From the NCBI GenBank assembly GCA_965219565.1, contig OZ244780.1, positions 1,736,001 through 1,800,000 of the forward strand: a stretch of DNA of 64,000 nt, read 5' to 3'. The notes below the pieces were generated by a model that saw nothing but the letters and a program-made list of their open reading frames with translations, was not told where the DNA came from and ran no database searches. The stretch is from DAOUJI01 sp965219565. GTDB taxonomy: Bacteria; Chloroflexota; Dehalococcoidia; Lucifugimonadales; JAGWBF01. Made by a program: the position numbers and the translations under genes. Positions 16,828-24,809 of this stretch are shown piece by piece; position 1 is the stretch's first letter; each line of letters starts with the position of its first letter.

Positions 16828-17544
16828 ATGAGCATGTTCTATCGTCGGAGGTCAGCAGGTGACAACGAATTCTACTGCGCTGAGTGTGGCGAGCGTAGAT
16901 TTCTAAAGCATGTTCCGTCGTCTAGGTTCTGTCGAAAGTGCGTGCCCAAGCATCGTATACGTTTCACTAACAGAATGGTGAATATATCCGACGAATTGGT
17001 TGTCACTGAGAACGTAAAGAATCGCATCGTCAGGCAAGCGACAACGGCTTTGCCAAAGGAAGAAAAGATAGTCATTGGAGAAAGACTCCAATCGTACCTA
17101 CCACTGACCCTTATCATCCTCTCAGCCCTTACCGGGTTAATCTTCGGGCCTGATTTAACCTGGCTAGGTTGGACCGTATTGGCTGTTGTCGGGATACTAG
17201 TGCCATTCGGTATATGGACGGGGATAGCATTGTGGTTAGAAGCACCTCTATCCTCTCGCACCACAAGGATTCATCAAATCACTGTTGCGTTGACCCAAGA
17301 GAGAGCCGACCGGATGCGGGACCGGGAATTCTTTTATTCGACTCCTGAATGGAGAGCTCTTAGGCAGCAAGTCATTAAGGAAGATGGGAAAACGTGCGCT
17401 GAATGTCGTGTTCGCATCAACGGTTCCAAGGACCTCACGGTGGACCACATAGTGCCAAGGAGCCTGTATCCTGAGTTGGCGTTGAAGCGAGATAACCTCC
17501 AAGTTCTTTGCAGGAGTTGCAATTCCAGCAAAGGTGATCGGTGA
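16828..17544 (+). CDS. Membrane-anchored HNH endonuclease-like protein
   Basis: 238 residues in three parts. Residues 17-38 form a zinc ribbon (C17xxC20, C35xxC38). Residues about 90-136 are two hydrophobic segments separated by a short loop. Residues about 185-238 are an HNH domain with C190xxC193, D206-H207, the N-x-Q-V-L-C stretch, C228xxC231 and a final NSSKGDR. HNH domains are metal-dependent nucleases in restriction, mobile and repair proteins. Linkage to a membrane hairpin is unusual. Base composition is lower in GC than its neighbours, suggesting transfer. Confidence 0.75.
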   Translation: MSMFYRRRSAGDNEFYCAECGERRFLKHVPSSRFCRKCVPKHRIRFTNRMVNISDELVVTENVKNRIVRQATTALPKEEKIVIGERLQSYLPLTLIILSALTGLIFGPDLTWLGWTVLAVVGILVPFGIWTGIALWLEAPLSSRTTRIHQITVALTQERADRMRDREFFYSTPEWRALRQQVIKEDGKTCAECRVRINGSKDLTVDHIVPRSLYPELALKRDNLQVLCRSCNSSKGDR

Positions 17545-17563
17545 TGTGGTACTGTAGCTTTCG

Positions 17564-17593
17564 TTGACCGTGAAAAACCGGCGGCGATATAAT
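17564..17593 (+). promoter_or_regulatory. Sigma70-type promoter of rsfS
   Basis: TTGACC (17564-17569), 18 bp, perfect TATAAT (17588-17593), about 20 bp before the GTG start. Confidence 0.7.
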
Positions 17594-17612
17594 CGAATGT
17601 GCAGGCCTATCG

Positions 17613-17999
17613 GTGCATGCCGTAGGCGCCTACATTTTTAGCAGGCGGGAGAATCTGGAACCCAACGACCTGGCTCGCCAAATAGTAGACATCGCTTCGG
17701 AGAAGCAGGCCGAAGACATCGTCATGCTGGACATACGTGACATGACGCCCTTCGCCGATTACTTTGTCATCATGAGCGCCGAGAGCCGACGCCAACTGAA
17801 CGCCCTGGAAGAAGACCTGGTGCAGGTCCTGAAACATGCAGGCATTCCTCTCCGACATAGAGAAGGCAAGTCGGACACCGGATGGATCCTTCTAGACTAT
17901 GGGGACGTGGTGGTCCACCTGTTCGGAGCGGAGCAGCGGCAGTACTATCGCCTGGAGCAGTTCTGGGCCCAGGCTACTCAGGTGGTCAGGATTCTCTAA
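17613..17999 (+). CDS. rsfS: Ribosomal silencing factor RsfS
   Basis: Binds ribosomal protein uL14 and blocks subunit joining when growth slows. The 128-residue protein shows the family core: ASEKQAEDIVMLDIRDMTPFADYFVI, then HREGKSDTGWILLDYGDVVVHLF and a final RxYYxLEQFW. The GTG at 17613 follows a well-formed promoter by about 20 bp; AGG at 17603-17605 is a weak ribosome site, so the exact start is less certain. The 3' end overlaps that of the convergent ndk gene by 14 bp. Confidence 0.92.
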   Translation: MHAVGAYIFSRRENLEPNDLARQIVDIASEKQAEDIVMLDIRDMTPFADYFVIMSAESRRQLNALEEDLVQVLKHAGIPLRHREGKSDTGWILLDYGDVVVHLFGAEQRQYYRLEQFWAQATQVVRIL

Positions 18000-18438
18000 T
18001 CCAGGGTTCAACGTCCCGGTCGTAGCAGAGGACTTCATCGGGCGAGAAGAATATCGCCGTCTCCCGCTTGGCCGAATCTGCCGAGTCCGAACCGTGAATA
18101 AGGTTGCGCCCCAGGTCCACCGCCATGTCGCCCCTGATGGTGCCGGGAGAGGCGTCTGCCGGGTTTGTTGAACCCATCGTGTTCCTGGTCAGCTGAACGG
18201 CGTTCTCTCCCTCCAAGACCATGGCGATAAGCGGACCCGAGGTGATGAACTCCACCAGGCCGTCGTAGAACGGCTTGCCGACGTGCTCCCCGTAATGAAC
18301 AGCCGCCGTCTCTCTATCCATTTGTAGCATTTTCATCGCCGCTATCTTCAGACCTCTGGACTCAAGGCGGGAAACCACAGCTCCGACCAGACCCCGTTGG
18401 ACTGAGTCGGGCTTGAGCAGGACCAGAGTTCTCTCCAT
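17986..18438 (-). CDS. ndk: Nucleoside diphosphate kinase
   Basis: Transfers the gamma phosphate from ATP to NDPs through a phosphohistidine. The 150-residue length is standard. MERTLVLLKPDSVQRGLVG begins the protein, and NLIHGSDS holds the catalytic histidine region; TMGSTNP is also conserved. Last gene of the thiL-tsaE-tsaB-ndk unit, 26 bp after tsaB, with GAGAGGAG upstream. It converges with rsfS and the two reading frames overlap by 14 bp. Confidence 0.95.
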   Translation of the reverse strand: MERTLVLLKPDSVQRGLVGAVVSRLESRGLKIAAMKMLQMDRETAAVHYGEHVGKPFYDGLVEFITSGPLIAMVLEGENAVQLTRNTMGSTNPADASPGTIRGDMAVDLGRNLIHGSDSADSAKRETAIFFSPDEVLCYDRDVEPWIRES

Positions 18439-18464
18439 ATTGCTCCTCTCGAATTCTGTATCGG

Positions 18465-19160
18465 TTATCGACTGATTGGCCGGGGCCTCTTGGGTGTCCC
18501 TATATTGGGTGTCCTTAGGTACAACGGCTCCAGAGTCGCTGGAGAGTCGGACTCGCCTCTGAGCAGCCTCGATTCACCCAGGCCCGCAACCCCGTAGAGC
18601 CGGTCCTCGGTAGAATGGTCTCTGATCACCACAACCAATGGACCTGCCGTCTCGGAGAGATAGTCTCTGTGGAGGGCCGCGCCCTCGCCGCAAACGACGC
18701 AAGATTCAGGCAGCTCATCGACCAACTGCTCCGGTGTTGTGATTTTCTCGTTCGACAGCTTGCTCCAACGGCCTTCCATAATCCCGAAACAGGCCGTCGA
18801 TACCTCGCTGCGTCCAGCGTCCAACAGGGCGTATACAGGAAGACCCATGTGGGCATAGGGATGGGCCTCCGCTTCCAACGTACCCACGCCAACGATGGGC
18901 AGGTCCAGCGCCATAGCGAAACCCTTGGACAGGCTTAGCCCAACCCGCAGTGAGCTGAACCCACCGGGGCCTAAAGACACCGCAATTCCTGATAGGGACG
19001 ATGCGCCCCCTGATGAATCAAGGAGCGACGCCACCGCCGGCATCAGCTCAGCGGTGTGGTTCCTGCGGGACTCCCATGTGCGGAATTCGATTGGTTTTCC
19101 GTCTCGCCACAGGACGGCGCCCGCTTTCCGTGTAGAAGTGTCGATGGCTAGGATAGTCAT
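18465..19160 (-). CDS. tsaB: tRNA threonylcarbamoyladenosine biosynthesis protein TsaB
   Basis: Pseudo-kinase partner of TsaD in making t6A37 on ANN-decoding tRNAs. The 231-residue ASKHA protein begins MTILAIDTST and has GPGGFSSLRVGLSLSKGFA, the TsaB/TsaD signature. Its start overlaps the tsaE stop by one base, so the two are translationally coupled. TsaD is not in the window. The C-terminal 15 residues are rich in Pro/Arg. Confidence 0.92.
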   Translation of the reverse strand: MTILAIDTSTRKAGAVLWRDGKPIEFRTWESRRNHTAELMPAVASLLDSSGGASSLSGIAVSLGPGGFSSLRVGLSLSKGFAMALDLPIVGVGTLEAEAHPYAHMGLPVYALLDAGRSEVSTACFGIMEGRWSKLSNEKITTPEQLVDELPESCVVCGEGAALHRDYLSETAGPLVVVIRDHSTEDRLYGVAGLGESRLLRGESDSPATLEPLYLRTPNIGTPKRPRPISR

Positions 19161-19699
19161 CAGCTCTCCGCCGCTGACCGGCTACCGGTATGTCTCCATT
19201 GCTGCAGGCGTTGGTCCAGTCCCTTGGTAAGGCGCTCCAGCGCGGCCTCATGTCCCTCGATGGAGATCTGTCGCTCGTTTGTCACTTCTCCGTGGTCCCC
19301 TTGATATTCCAACGACACGTTGACGCTACTTTCCGGGAATAGGTCGGCGAATTTGTCTGCCCACTCGATTACGCAGATTCCGTCCGACGGCCCGCTGTAG
19401 GAGAGCAACTCCTCCATGCCCAGATCCCAGGCTTCCTCCGGGCTTCCGATGCGGAACAGGTCCATGTGATGGAGTGTCATTCTGCCCACGTGGCGAGTAA
19501 CCAGTACAAATGTCGGGCTTCGGGCGTATCCGGGCACGTCCAGTCCCCAGGCTATTCCCTGAGTGAGGCATGTCTTGCCGGCGCCAAGGGGTCCGTTGAG
19601 GAGGAATATGTCCCCCGCCACGGCATTTCGTCCCAGGTGGAGTCCCACCTCCCAAGTCTCCTCGGGGCTGTGGCTGTGGACAACAATGGGTTGCGCCAT
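19160..19699 (-). CDS. tsaE: tRNA threonylcarbamoyladenosine biosynthesis ATPase TsaE
   Basis: P-loop ATPase that cycles the TsaB-TsaD complex. 179 residues; Walker A GPLGAGKTCLTQGIAWGL at about 36-53, the SPTFVLV switch region, and HMDLFRI followed by VIEWADKF, all typical. The C-terminus is longer than the common 150-155 residues, ending in a Gln/Arg-rich tail. Its ATG abuts the thiL stop with no gap. Confidence 0.93.
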   Translation of the reverse strand: MAQPIVVHSHSPEETWEVGLHLGRNAVAGDIFLLNGPLGAGKTCLTQGIAWGLDVPGYARSPTFVLVTRHVGRMTLHHMDLFRIGSPEEAWDLGMEELLSYSGPSDGICVIEWADKFADLFPESSVNVSLEYQGDHGEVTNERQISIEGHEAALERLTKGLDQRLQQWRHTGSRSAAES

Positions 19700-20692
19700 C
19701 TACTTGTAGTGGTCCCAACCGCCGGAGGTCATTTCGATTTCCTTGCCATCGGCTCCTATTGCCGACACGTGGCCGTGCACACCCTCAACTATCTTTCCGA
19801 TGACGGCGGCTTGGGGAAGCGTGGAAATCGCCTTTGCCATAATTTCTTCGGGCGCTGTGAAAAGAAGCTGGCAGTCCTCTCCGCCGCTCAGGGCCATCGC
19901 CAAGCAGTCGTCTGGGAAGGCCGTCTTGAGGTGGGGACTGACCGGAACTGTCGCAGCTTCTATGTGAGCAGCGACCCCGCTGGCCTGGCAAAGCTTGCCC
20001 AGGTCGTCCATCAGACCATCACTGATGTCCATTGCCGTCCGCACTCCAACAGTGGCCAGCGTCCGGCCCTCGTCCAGCCGGGGGGTTGGGCGGCGGTGGG
20101 CGGAGGACAGGAATTCGTAAGCGTCCAGCTCTGCGGCGGGCTCTTCCAGCAGCAGTTTGAGACCCCCAGCCGACGCTCCTACCTCGCCAGTGACGGCTAT
20201 AAGGTCTCCTGGCTTGGCGGCGGACCTGACCATCGGCTCTCTTTCACAGGTCCCCAGCAGGCCGATAGTGACGAAGGCTTTCTCGGCGCCCACCATGTCC
20301 CCGCCTATGATGGAAACTCCGCAGCCGGAGGCCAGGTCGGTCATTCCCTTGTACATCATATCGAGGTCGTCCATTGATGTGTCGGACGGCATTCCCAGGG
20401 TCACCAGCGCATAGGTTGGGTCTCCTCCCATTGACGCTATGTCGCTAAGATTGACGGCCATTATCTTCCATCCCAGGTCCTCCCAAGAGCCCGTGCGCCC
20501 AATGATGAAGTGGACTCCCTCAACCATGGTGTCCGTGGTCCAGAGATGGATGAGTCCCCCGGCTCTCCAGGCGGCGGTGTCGTCTCCCACGTCCACCAGA
20601 AGCTCGGAGGCGGCGACGTTGGGCCGTCCGCTTAAGGCTCTCTGGCTCAAGCGGTGTATGGCCCCGAATTCCCCCAGGTCTCTTAAGGTCAT
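19700..20692 (-). CDS. thiL: Thiamine-monophosphate kinase
   Basis: Phosphorylates thiamine monophosphate to the diphosphate cofactor. 330 residues with ThiL/AIR-synthase-fold motifs: LLVDVGDDTAAW, TTDTMVEGVHF, AVNLSDIASMGG and SGCGVSIIGGD (metal and ATP sites), and MDISDGLMDDL. First gene of the tsaE-tsaB-ndk operon. The only visible TPP-dependent enzyme pair in the window is at 49.5-50.6 kb. Confidence 0.94.
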   Translation of the reverse strand: MTLRDLGEFGAIHRLSQRALSGRPNVAASELLVDVGDDTAAWRAGGLIHLWTTDTMVEGVHFIIGRTGSWEDLGWKIMAVNLSDIASMGGDPTYALVTLGMPSDTSMDDLDMMYKGMTDLASGCGVSIIGGDMVGAEKAFVTIGLLGTCEREPMVRSAAKPGDLIAVTGEVGASAGGLKLLLEEPAAELDAYEFLSSAHRRPTPRLDEGRTLATVGVRTAMDISDGLMDDLGKLCQASGVAAHIEAATVPVSPHLKTAFPDDCLAMALSGGEDCQLLFTAPEEIMAKAISTLPQAAVIGKIVEGVHGHVSAIGADGKEIEMTSGGWDHYK

Positions 20693-20726
20693 TGGCTGTC
20701 TCTCAAGCGGCTCCTTGCAGTCAGGA

Positions 20727-20754
20727 ATTATACCACCGCCGTGCTGCTCCTCAA
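20727..20754 (-). promoter_or_regulatory. Sigma70-type promoter of the thiL operon
   Basis: On the minus strand TTGAGG (20749-20754), 16 bp, TATAAT (20727-20732), about 35 bp upstream of thiL. Confidence 0.6.
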
Positions 20755-20846
20755 TCCGGTGGCGCTGGACATGGTGGATTCCTGGGGTTTATCGTGCACC
20801 GATGGGCAGCCGGACTCAACCACAATTCGTTGGGGACCACTGAGCA

Positions 20847-21593
20847 TTGCGTATCTTAATCCTGTCGGACATACATGCAAACCTGGAAGCGCTTACCGCG
20901 GTGTTGGAATATGTCGAGTCTCAAGGCCCTATGGACGAGATATGGTGTCTTGGGGACACTGTAGGATACGGTCCGGACCCCGTGGCCTGCATCGAGCTAG
21001 TGAAAAGCCGCCCCAACTTCATCGTGGCTGGCAACCACGACTTGGCCGCCATCGGTAGGGTGGACGTTGACACTTTCAACAACAGCGCACGTCTGGCCGC
21101 GCAATGGTCCGCCCGAAACATCGGCGGCCCGGAGAAGAGGTTCCTTTCATCCCTGCCCATTTCCATCAAGAGACTCGGTTTCACTATGGTCCACGGAACA
21201 CTCAGAGACCCCGTCATGGAATACCTGATAGACGCCGAGTCCGCTATAGAGACATTCCGGCGCATGGAAACCCCTTTTTGCGTCGTGGGCCATTCCCACA
21301 TCCCCTTCCTGTGTCGCCTGGAGCCAACGGACAACGGGACCGTCGAGCCCCGGTTTGCGCAGTTCCCGGAACGCGAGATTGTACCGCTTGGGTCGGGGCC
21401 GGTGATCGTCAACCCTGGCAGCGTCGGACAGCCTCGAGACAGCGACCCCAGGTCCAGTTGCATGGTGTACGACTCGGATGCAAAGACCGTCCAGTGGCAT
21501 CGGGTGACCTACGACATTCCCCGGACTCAGGAGAAAATCCGCAACGCCGGACTGCCGGAGCCGCTGGCCCGGAGGCTGGAACAGGGCCTTTGA
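20847..21593 (+). CDS. Calcineurin-like metallophosphoesterase
   Basis: 248 residues with all five phosphoesterase blocks: SDIHAN near the N-terminus, CLGDTVGYGPDP, AGNHD, GHSHIPF, and NPGSVGQPRD. The order and spacing match the YfcE/MJ0936-like subfamily of binuclear-metal phosphodiesterases. The start is a TTG directly before CGTATCTTAATC, giving MRILILSDIHAN. GGGGA about nine bases upstream is a modest ribosome site. Diverges from the thiL operon. Confidence 0.88.
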   Translation: MRILILSDIHANLEALTAVLEYVESQGPMDEIWCLGDTVGYGPDPVACIELVKSRPNFIVAGNHDLAAIGRVDVDTFNNSARLAAQWSARNIGGPEKRFLSSLPISIKRLGFTMVHGTLRDPVMEYLIDAESAIETFRRMETPFCVVGHSHIPFLCRLEPTDNGTVEPRFAQFPEREIVPLGSGPVIVNPGSVGQPRDSDPRSSCMVYDSDAKTVQWHRVTYDIPRTQEKIRNAGLPEPLARRLEQGL

Positions 21594-21598
21594 CCTTC

Positions 21599-21657
21599 TC
21601 CCGTCGGTGGAAAAGGGACATTGCCCCCTTCTGAGACCGGGCTGGGGTGAGGGCCAA
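21599..21657. repeat. Degenerate intergenic CTTCTCCC/TGAGGGCC repeat
   Basis: Begins TCTCCCGTCGGTGGAAAAGG and ends GGCTGGGGTGAGGGCC. A diverged member of the intergenic family seen at 15.9 and 33.7 kb. Confidence 0.45.
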
Positions 21658-21690
21658 CAACATAAAGGCCCTGCGCGGCCAGCGTTCCCA

Positions 21691-21720
21691 TTGACCCAGA
21701 AGTCGGGCCGTTCATATAAT
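21691..21720 (+). promoter_or_regulatory. Sigma70-type promoter of tRNA-Lys
   Basis: TTGACC (21691-21696), 18 bp, TATAAT (21715-21720), ending 11 bp before the mature tRNA. Confidence 0.75.
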
Positions 21721-21731
21721 GGCTTGGAGTC

Positions 21732-21807
21732 GGCCCGCTAGCTCAATTGGCAGAGCAACGGACTCTTAATCCGTAGGTTCTCGGTTCGACCCCGAGGCGG
21801 GTCACCA
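21732..21807 (+). tRNA. tRNA-Lys (CTT)
   Basis: A 76-nt cloverleaf. The acceptor arm GGCCCGC pairs with GCGGGTC (one G-U); the D arm is GCTC-AATTGGCA-GAGC. The anticodon arm ACGGA-CTCTTAA-TCCGT gives anticodon CTT, reading AAG. GGTTCGACC is the T loop, and CCA is encoded. Confidence 0.95.
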
Positions 21808-21821
21808 TAATTGGTACATCA

Positions 21822-21857
21822 AAAAGCCCCTTGCACCGAAAGGCGAGGGGCTTTTCT
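21822..21857 (+). terminator. Rho-independent terminator after tRNA-Lys
   Basis: AAAAGCCCCT (21822-21831) pairs with AGGGGCTTTT (21846-21855). With A-runs and T-runs on both sides it may serve both the tRNA and the convergent cyclase gene. Confidence 0.8.
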
Positions 21858-21876
21858 CATAACTGTTGCAGGCGCT

Positions 21877-22803
21877 TTAGAACACTGCGATGGGATTGAT
21901 TGGAGACCCTGTGCCACCGGCCACCTTGAGAGGGGCGATAACGAACATGAACTCGTTGCGATGCTCTTCTTGGCACGCCTGTGATAGGGGTTTTAGGTCG
22001 GCGTTGTCCACCAGGGCCAGGCCGAAGGACGAAATCACTGCGTGGATTGTCCTTGGCAGTTCGTACCCGGTGGGCATCAGGTCCATCATGTCCCAGCCCA
22101 GCACCGCCACGTCGTTTTCTCTAATGAAGGGAATGCACGAGGCGTGCAGCCCTGGCCGTGAACCGGCGCCTGTGGTTCCCCACGGCCTGCCCGGGTTGGC
22201 CTCGTCGTAAGCCTCCCTGCCGCTATAGACGATCATTGCGTCGCCAGGTTCCAGCCTGGAACCCTGGGCCTTGACGATTTCATCCAGCTCCCAACCGTGG
22301 ATGGGCTTCTCCTGGGTGACGTAAGGCTCTCCCCGGTGGCGGGGAACGTCGAGGAAAACTCCTCTGGTGATGATGCCGTCGCCCCAGGCGTCGACTGCAC
22401 CAAAGTTCGCGCCCTCGTAGCTGACCTCTTTGTTCGGGTCCTTACCGTTCCACATTCCGTCCGTGTCCCAAACGTGACAGAGGGCATCGAGGTGTGTTGC
22501 GGCGGTGCCGTGATAGAAGATTCCGATGTAGTCCTGGCATCCACCCGCGCCGTATTCCCGCTCCCGCTTCCTCATCCAGTGGTTGGCGGGCAGAGGGTTT
22601 TCGGGGTTCGGAGTCTTAGGGATGTATCGGCTGAGGGACACCTTTCGACCCTTCTGGACCAGCTGGGCCGCCGCTGCGCACTTTTCCGGCGTGATCAAGT
22701 TGACCGCCCCCACGTCTTCATCGTCCCCCCAGCGGCCCCAGTTCCTGTTGTCCCTCAAGTAAGCGGCTACTTCTTCCTTCGTGGGTATAGCATTATCCGG
22801 CAT
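21877..22803 (-). CDS. Cyclase/kynurenine-formamidase-family hydrolase
   Basis: 308 residues. The HGTAATHLDALCHVW segment is the HxGTxxDxxxH-type metal signature of this family, which includes kynurenine formamidase and isatin hydrolase. It begins with an RDNRNWGRWGDDEDVGAVNLITPEK block shared almost word for word with the paralogue at 36014-36952. GGAAGGGAG precedes the ATG. Probably hydrolyses a cyclic amide or lactone with Mn or Zn; the substrate is unknown. Converges with tRNA-Lys. Confidence 0.85.
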   Translation of the reverse strand: MPDNAIPTKEEVAAYLRDNRNWGRWGDDEDVGAVNLITPEKCAAAAQLVQKGRKVSLSRYIPKTPNPENPLPANHWMRKREREYGAGGCQDYIGIFYHGTAATHLDALCHVWDTDGMWNGKDPNKEVSYEGANFGAVDAWGDGIITRGVFLDVPRHRGEPYVTQEKPIHGWELDEIVKAQGSRLEPGDAMIVYSGREAYDEANPGRPWGTTGAGSRPGLHASCIPFIRENDVAVLGWDMMDLMPTGYELPRTIHAVISSFGLALVDNADLKPLSQACQEEHRNEFMFVIAPLKVAGGTGSPINPIAVF

Positions 22804-22898
22804 ACAACGCTCCCTTCCGGCTGATTCACCAATGTTGGGTCAGTGCTTGGACACCTTGTTCGGACACATGATATAGACATGCGCCCGCCGCGCCAAGC

Positions 22899-22920
22899 GT
22901 CTGCGGCTATAATGGACGAG
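22899..22920 (+). repeat. 22-bp direct repeat, left copy (contains TATAAT)
   Basis: GTCTGCGGCTATAATGGACG plus AG, identical to 24289-24310. The two copies bracket the fic gene. Confidence 0.75.
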
Positions 22921-22976
22921 CCAGTGCACGAGCTACGGTGGGCGTCGGTATTATGCGCTCTTCCTAATCTGGAGTC

Positions 22977-24101
22977 TTAACTAGCGACGGCTGTCTTGAC
23001 CAGATTGTAGCTGGTGCTCCGTCCGCCTTCTGTACTTCGACTTAGTATGCCATATTCCATGAGATCCGTGATGTCCCGCAAAGCCGTATCCTGAGAACAT
23101 TGGGCCATTCTAGCCCATCTAGATGTGGTAAGTTTGCCTTCAAAACCGTCGAGAAGCCGGTTGATGACGACACGCTGGCGCTCGTTGAGGGAGATGCTTG
23201 CGATTCTTTCCCAAAAGCGGGCCTTGTCGAGCGTCGTTGATAGTGTTGTTTCTGCGCCCTCTATGGCCCGGTCGAGGCAGCCCAGGAACCAGTTCATCCA
23301 TTCTGAGACGTCAGTCGTTCCTGTCTGTGTGCGCTCCAGGATGCTGTAGTAAGCGGCCCTTTCCTTCTGGATTTGAGATGACATACTGTAGAAGCGTTGA
23401 GGACTGCTCTCAGAGCGAGCCAAGGCCATGTCTGCAATAGCTCTAGCAATACGACCGTTGCCGTCGTCGAATGGATGTACTGTAACGAACCAGAGGTGAG
23501 CCAATCCTGCCTTGAGGGCCCAGTCGCTATCGGCGGCAGTATTGAACCACTCTATGAACGCTTCCATCTCTTGGTCCAACCTGTTCGCGGCCGGAGCTTC
23601 AAAATGCACCCGTTCGCGGCCAATAGGGCCTGAAACGACCTGCATGGGACCGGAGCTATCGTCACGCCAGCCGCCCACAGTGATCCGTCTCAGTCCACTC
23701 CGTCCTGTGGGGAATAGACCAGCGTGCCAACCGAACAGGCGGTCTTGCGTAAGGGGCTGGGAGTAGTCCTCGGTCGCGTCGAGCATCAACTCCACGATTC
23801 CATCGACGTTTCGGTCCGCGTGAGTGAGACCGGCGACGTCCATTCCAAGACGCCGGGCCACCGAGGAGCGGACCTGAGCAGGGTCAAGTATCTCTCCTTC
23901 GATCCCGCTGCTCGTAACCACGTCCTGGGTTAGTGTATCGAGCTGTGCGTGCTGGCGAAGTTCGAAGCCGAGGGCCTCCATGCGACCGACGAGCCGACCC
24001 TGCCTGTGCCTGACCGCGCCTAGTAGGTCAACCAATCCGTCCTGACGCCAATGAAAATTCGGCCAGTCAGGCTGCTCGTGTATATATAACCTCCGCAACA
24101 T
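22977..24101 (-). CDS. Fic-domain AMP-transferase-like protein
   Basis: 374 residues. The N-terminal block WPNFHWRQDGLVDLLGAVR is the DUF4172-type Fic N-domain. TSSGIEGEIL fits the inhibitory S/T-xxx-E-G motif that blocks the active site in class II Fic proteins. HPFDDGNGRIARA is a complete Fic catalytic loop. The C-terminal third looks like a winged-helix domain (SRWARMAQCSQDTALRDITDLMEYGI). Fic proteins transfer AMP to target proteins; the target is unknown. The ATG at 24101 lies only about 9 bp from a TATAAT, so the message may be leaderless. Confidence 0.88.
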   Translation of the reverse strand: MLRRLYIHEQPDWPNFHWRQDGLVDLLGAVRHRQGRLVGRMEALGFELRQHAQLDTLTQDVVTSSGIEGEILDPAQVRSSVARRLGMDVAGLTHADRNVDGIVELMLDATEDYSQPLTQDRLFGWHAGLFPTGRSGLRRITVGGWRDDSSGPMQVVSGPIGRERVHFEAPAANRLDQEMEAFIEWFNTAADSDWALKAGLAHLWFVTVHPFDDGNGRIARAIADMALARSESSPQRFYSMSSQIQKERAAYYSILERTQTGTTDVSEWMNWFLGCLDRAIEGAETTLSTTLDKARFWERIASISLNERQRVVINRLLDGFEGKLTTSRWARMAQCSQDTALRDITDLMEYGILSRSTEGGRSTSYNLVKTAVAS

Positions 24102-24107
24102 ATGCGG
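24093..24107. promoter_or_regulatory. Palindromic site CCGCA-N5-TGCGG at the fic start
   Basis: Perfect 5-bp arms around ACATA, overlapping the fic start codon. An identical arm pair is at 24148-24162. Candidate operator. Confidence 0.5.
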
Positions 24108-24109
24108 TT

Positions 24110-24139
24110 ATTATAGGCTCTAATCACCGGAACCCGCAA
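24110..24139 (-). promoter_or_regulatory. Sigma70-type promoter of fic
   Basis: On the minus strand TTGCGG (24134-24139), 18 bp, TATAAT (24110-24115). It lies between the two CCGCA-N5-TGCGG sites. Confidence 0.5.
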
Positions 24140-24147
24140 GGTTTACA

Positions 24148-24162
24148 CCGCATTTGGTGCGG
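24148..24162. promoter_or_regulatory. Palindromic site CCGCA-N5-TGCGG upstream of the fic -35
   Basis: Second copy, with TTTGG between the arms, 55 bp from the first. Single CCGCA half-sites also occur at about 24134 and 24181. Confidence 0.5.
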
Positions 24163-24288
24163 AGAATAACGCCGACAATCACCGCAAACTAGGGATTAGT
24201 TCGTTGAGTCGTGGGTCGTCAGCTGCTGATTAACCAACTACGAATATTTGGAAATCTCTAACAGGAGGATCTCTCATCGGGTGAAGTT

Positions 24289-24310
24289 GTCTGCGGCTAT
24301 AATGGACGAG
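24289..24310 (+). repeat. 22-bp direct repeat, right copy (contains TATAAT)
   Basis: Identical to 22899-22920. TATAAT at 24298-24303 is the probable -10 of the VOC gene that follows; no good -35 is seen. Confidence 0.75.
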
Positions 24311-24341
24311 TTGGAACGGAAGGATCGGAGGGATGAGAGCT

Positions 24342-24788
24342 ATGGAAACGATCGGCGTTACACACATTGGACTCTGCGTACGGGACATGGACAGGTCATT
24401 GGTCTTCTACCGGGACATATTGGGTATGACGGTCTTGGGAGACAGGGACACCGACCCCAGTGAAAGCGGACGGATGAACAACTACAAGCATCCCCGCAAA
24501 ACTCGGAGGTGGGTGAGCGTGAGCTATGGGGAGGGGACCAGCCCAACCCTTACGCTCACCAGCCACCCCGGTGAGGAACCGGACGGTGCGGCGATCCTGC
24601 TGGACCAGGTGGGAATCCACCACATCTCCTTCGGAGTCAGGGACGTGAAGGCTCTGGCCGAGGAGCTCATCTCCAAAGGGGTCGAGCTTGGCGGACGCCT
24701 GGAGGACTTCACCGACGCCGACGGGAACGTCCATAGCATCTATGTCCGCGACCCCGACGGCATACTGGTCCAGTTCAACATACCATAG
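24342..24788 (+). CDS. VOC-fold protein (glyoxalase/epimerase-like)
   Basis: About 148 residues. THIGLCVRDMDRSLVFYRDILGM is a textbook VOC N-terminal module; VGIHHISFGVRDVKALAEEL begins the second module, and YVRDPDGILVQFNI ends it with the usual Glu/Gln ligand region. The ATG at 24342 has GGAGGG nine bases upstream. An in-frame ATG three codons earlier is too close to that site. Substrate unknown. Confidence 0.83.
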   Translation: METIGVTHIGLCVRDMDRSLVFYRDILGMTVLGDRDTDPSESGRMNNYKHPRKTRRWVSVSYGEGTSPTLTLTSHPGEEPDGAAILLDQVGIHHISFGVRDVKALAEELISKGVELGGRLEDFTDADGNVHSIYVRDPDGILVQFNIP

Positions 24789-24809
24789 ACGTTGCGTGCG
24801 GCTGAGGAG

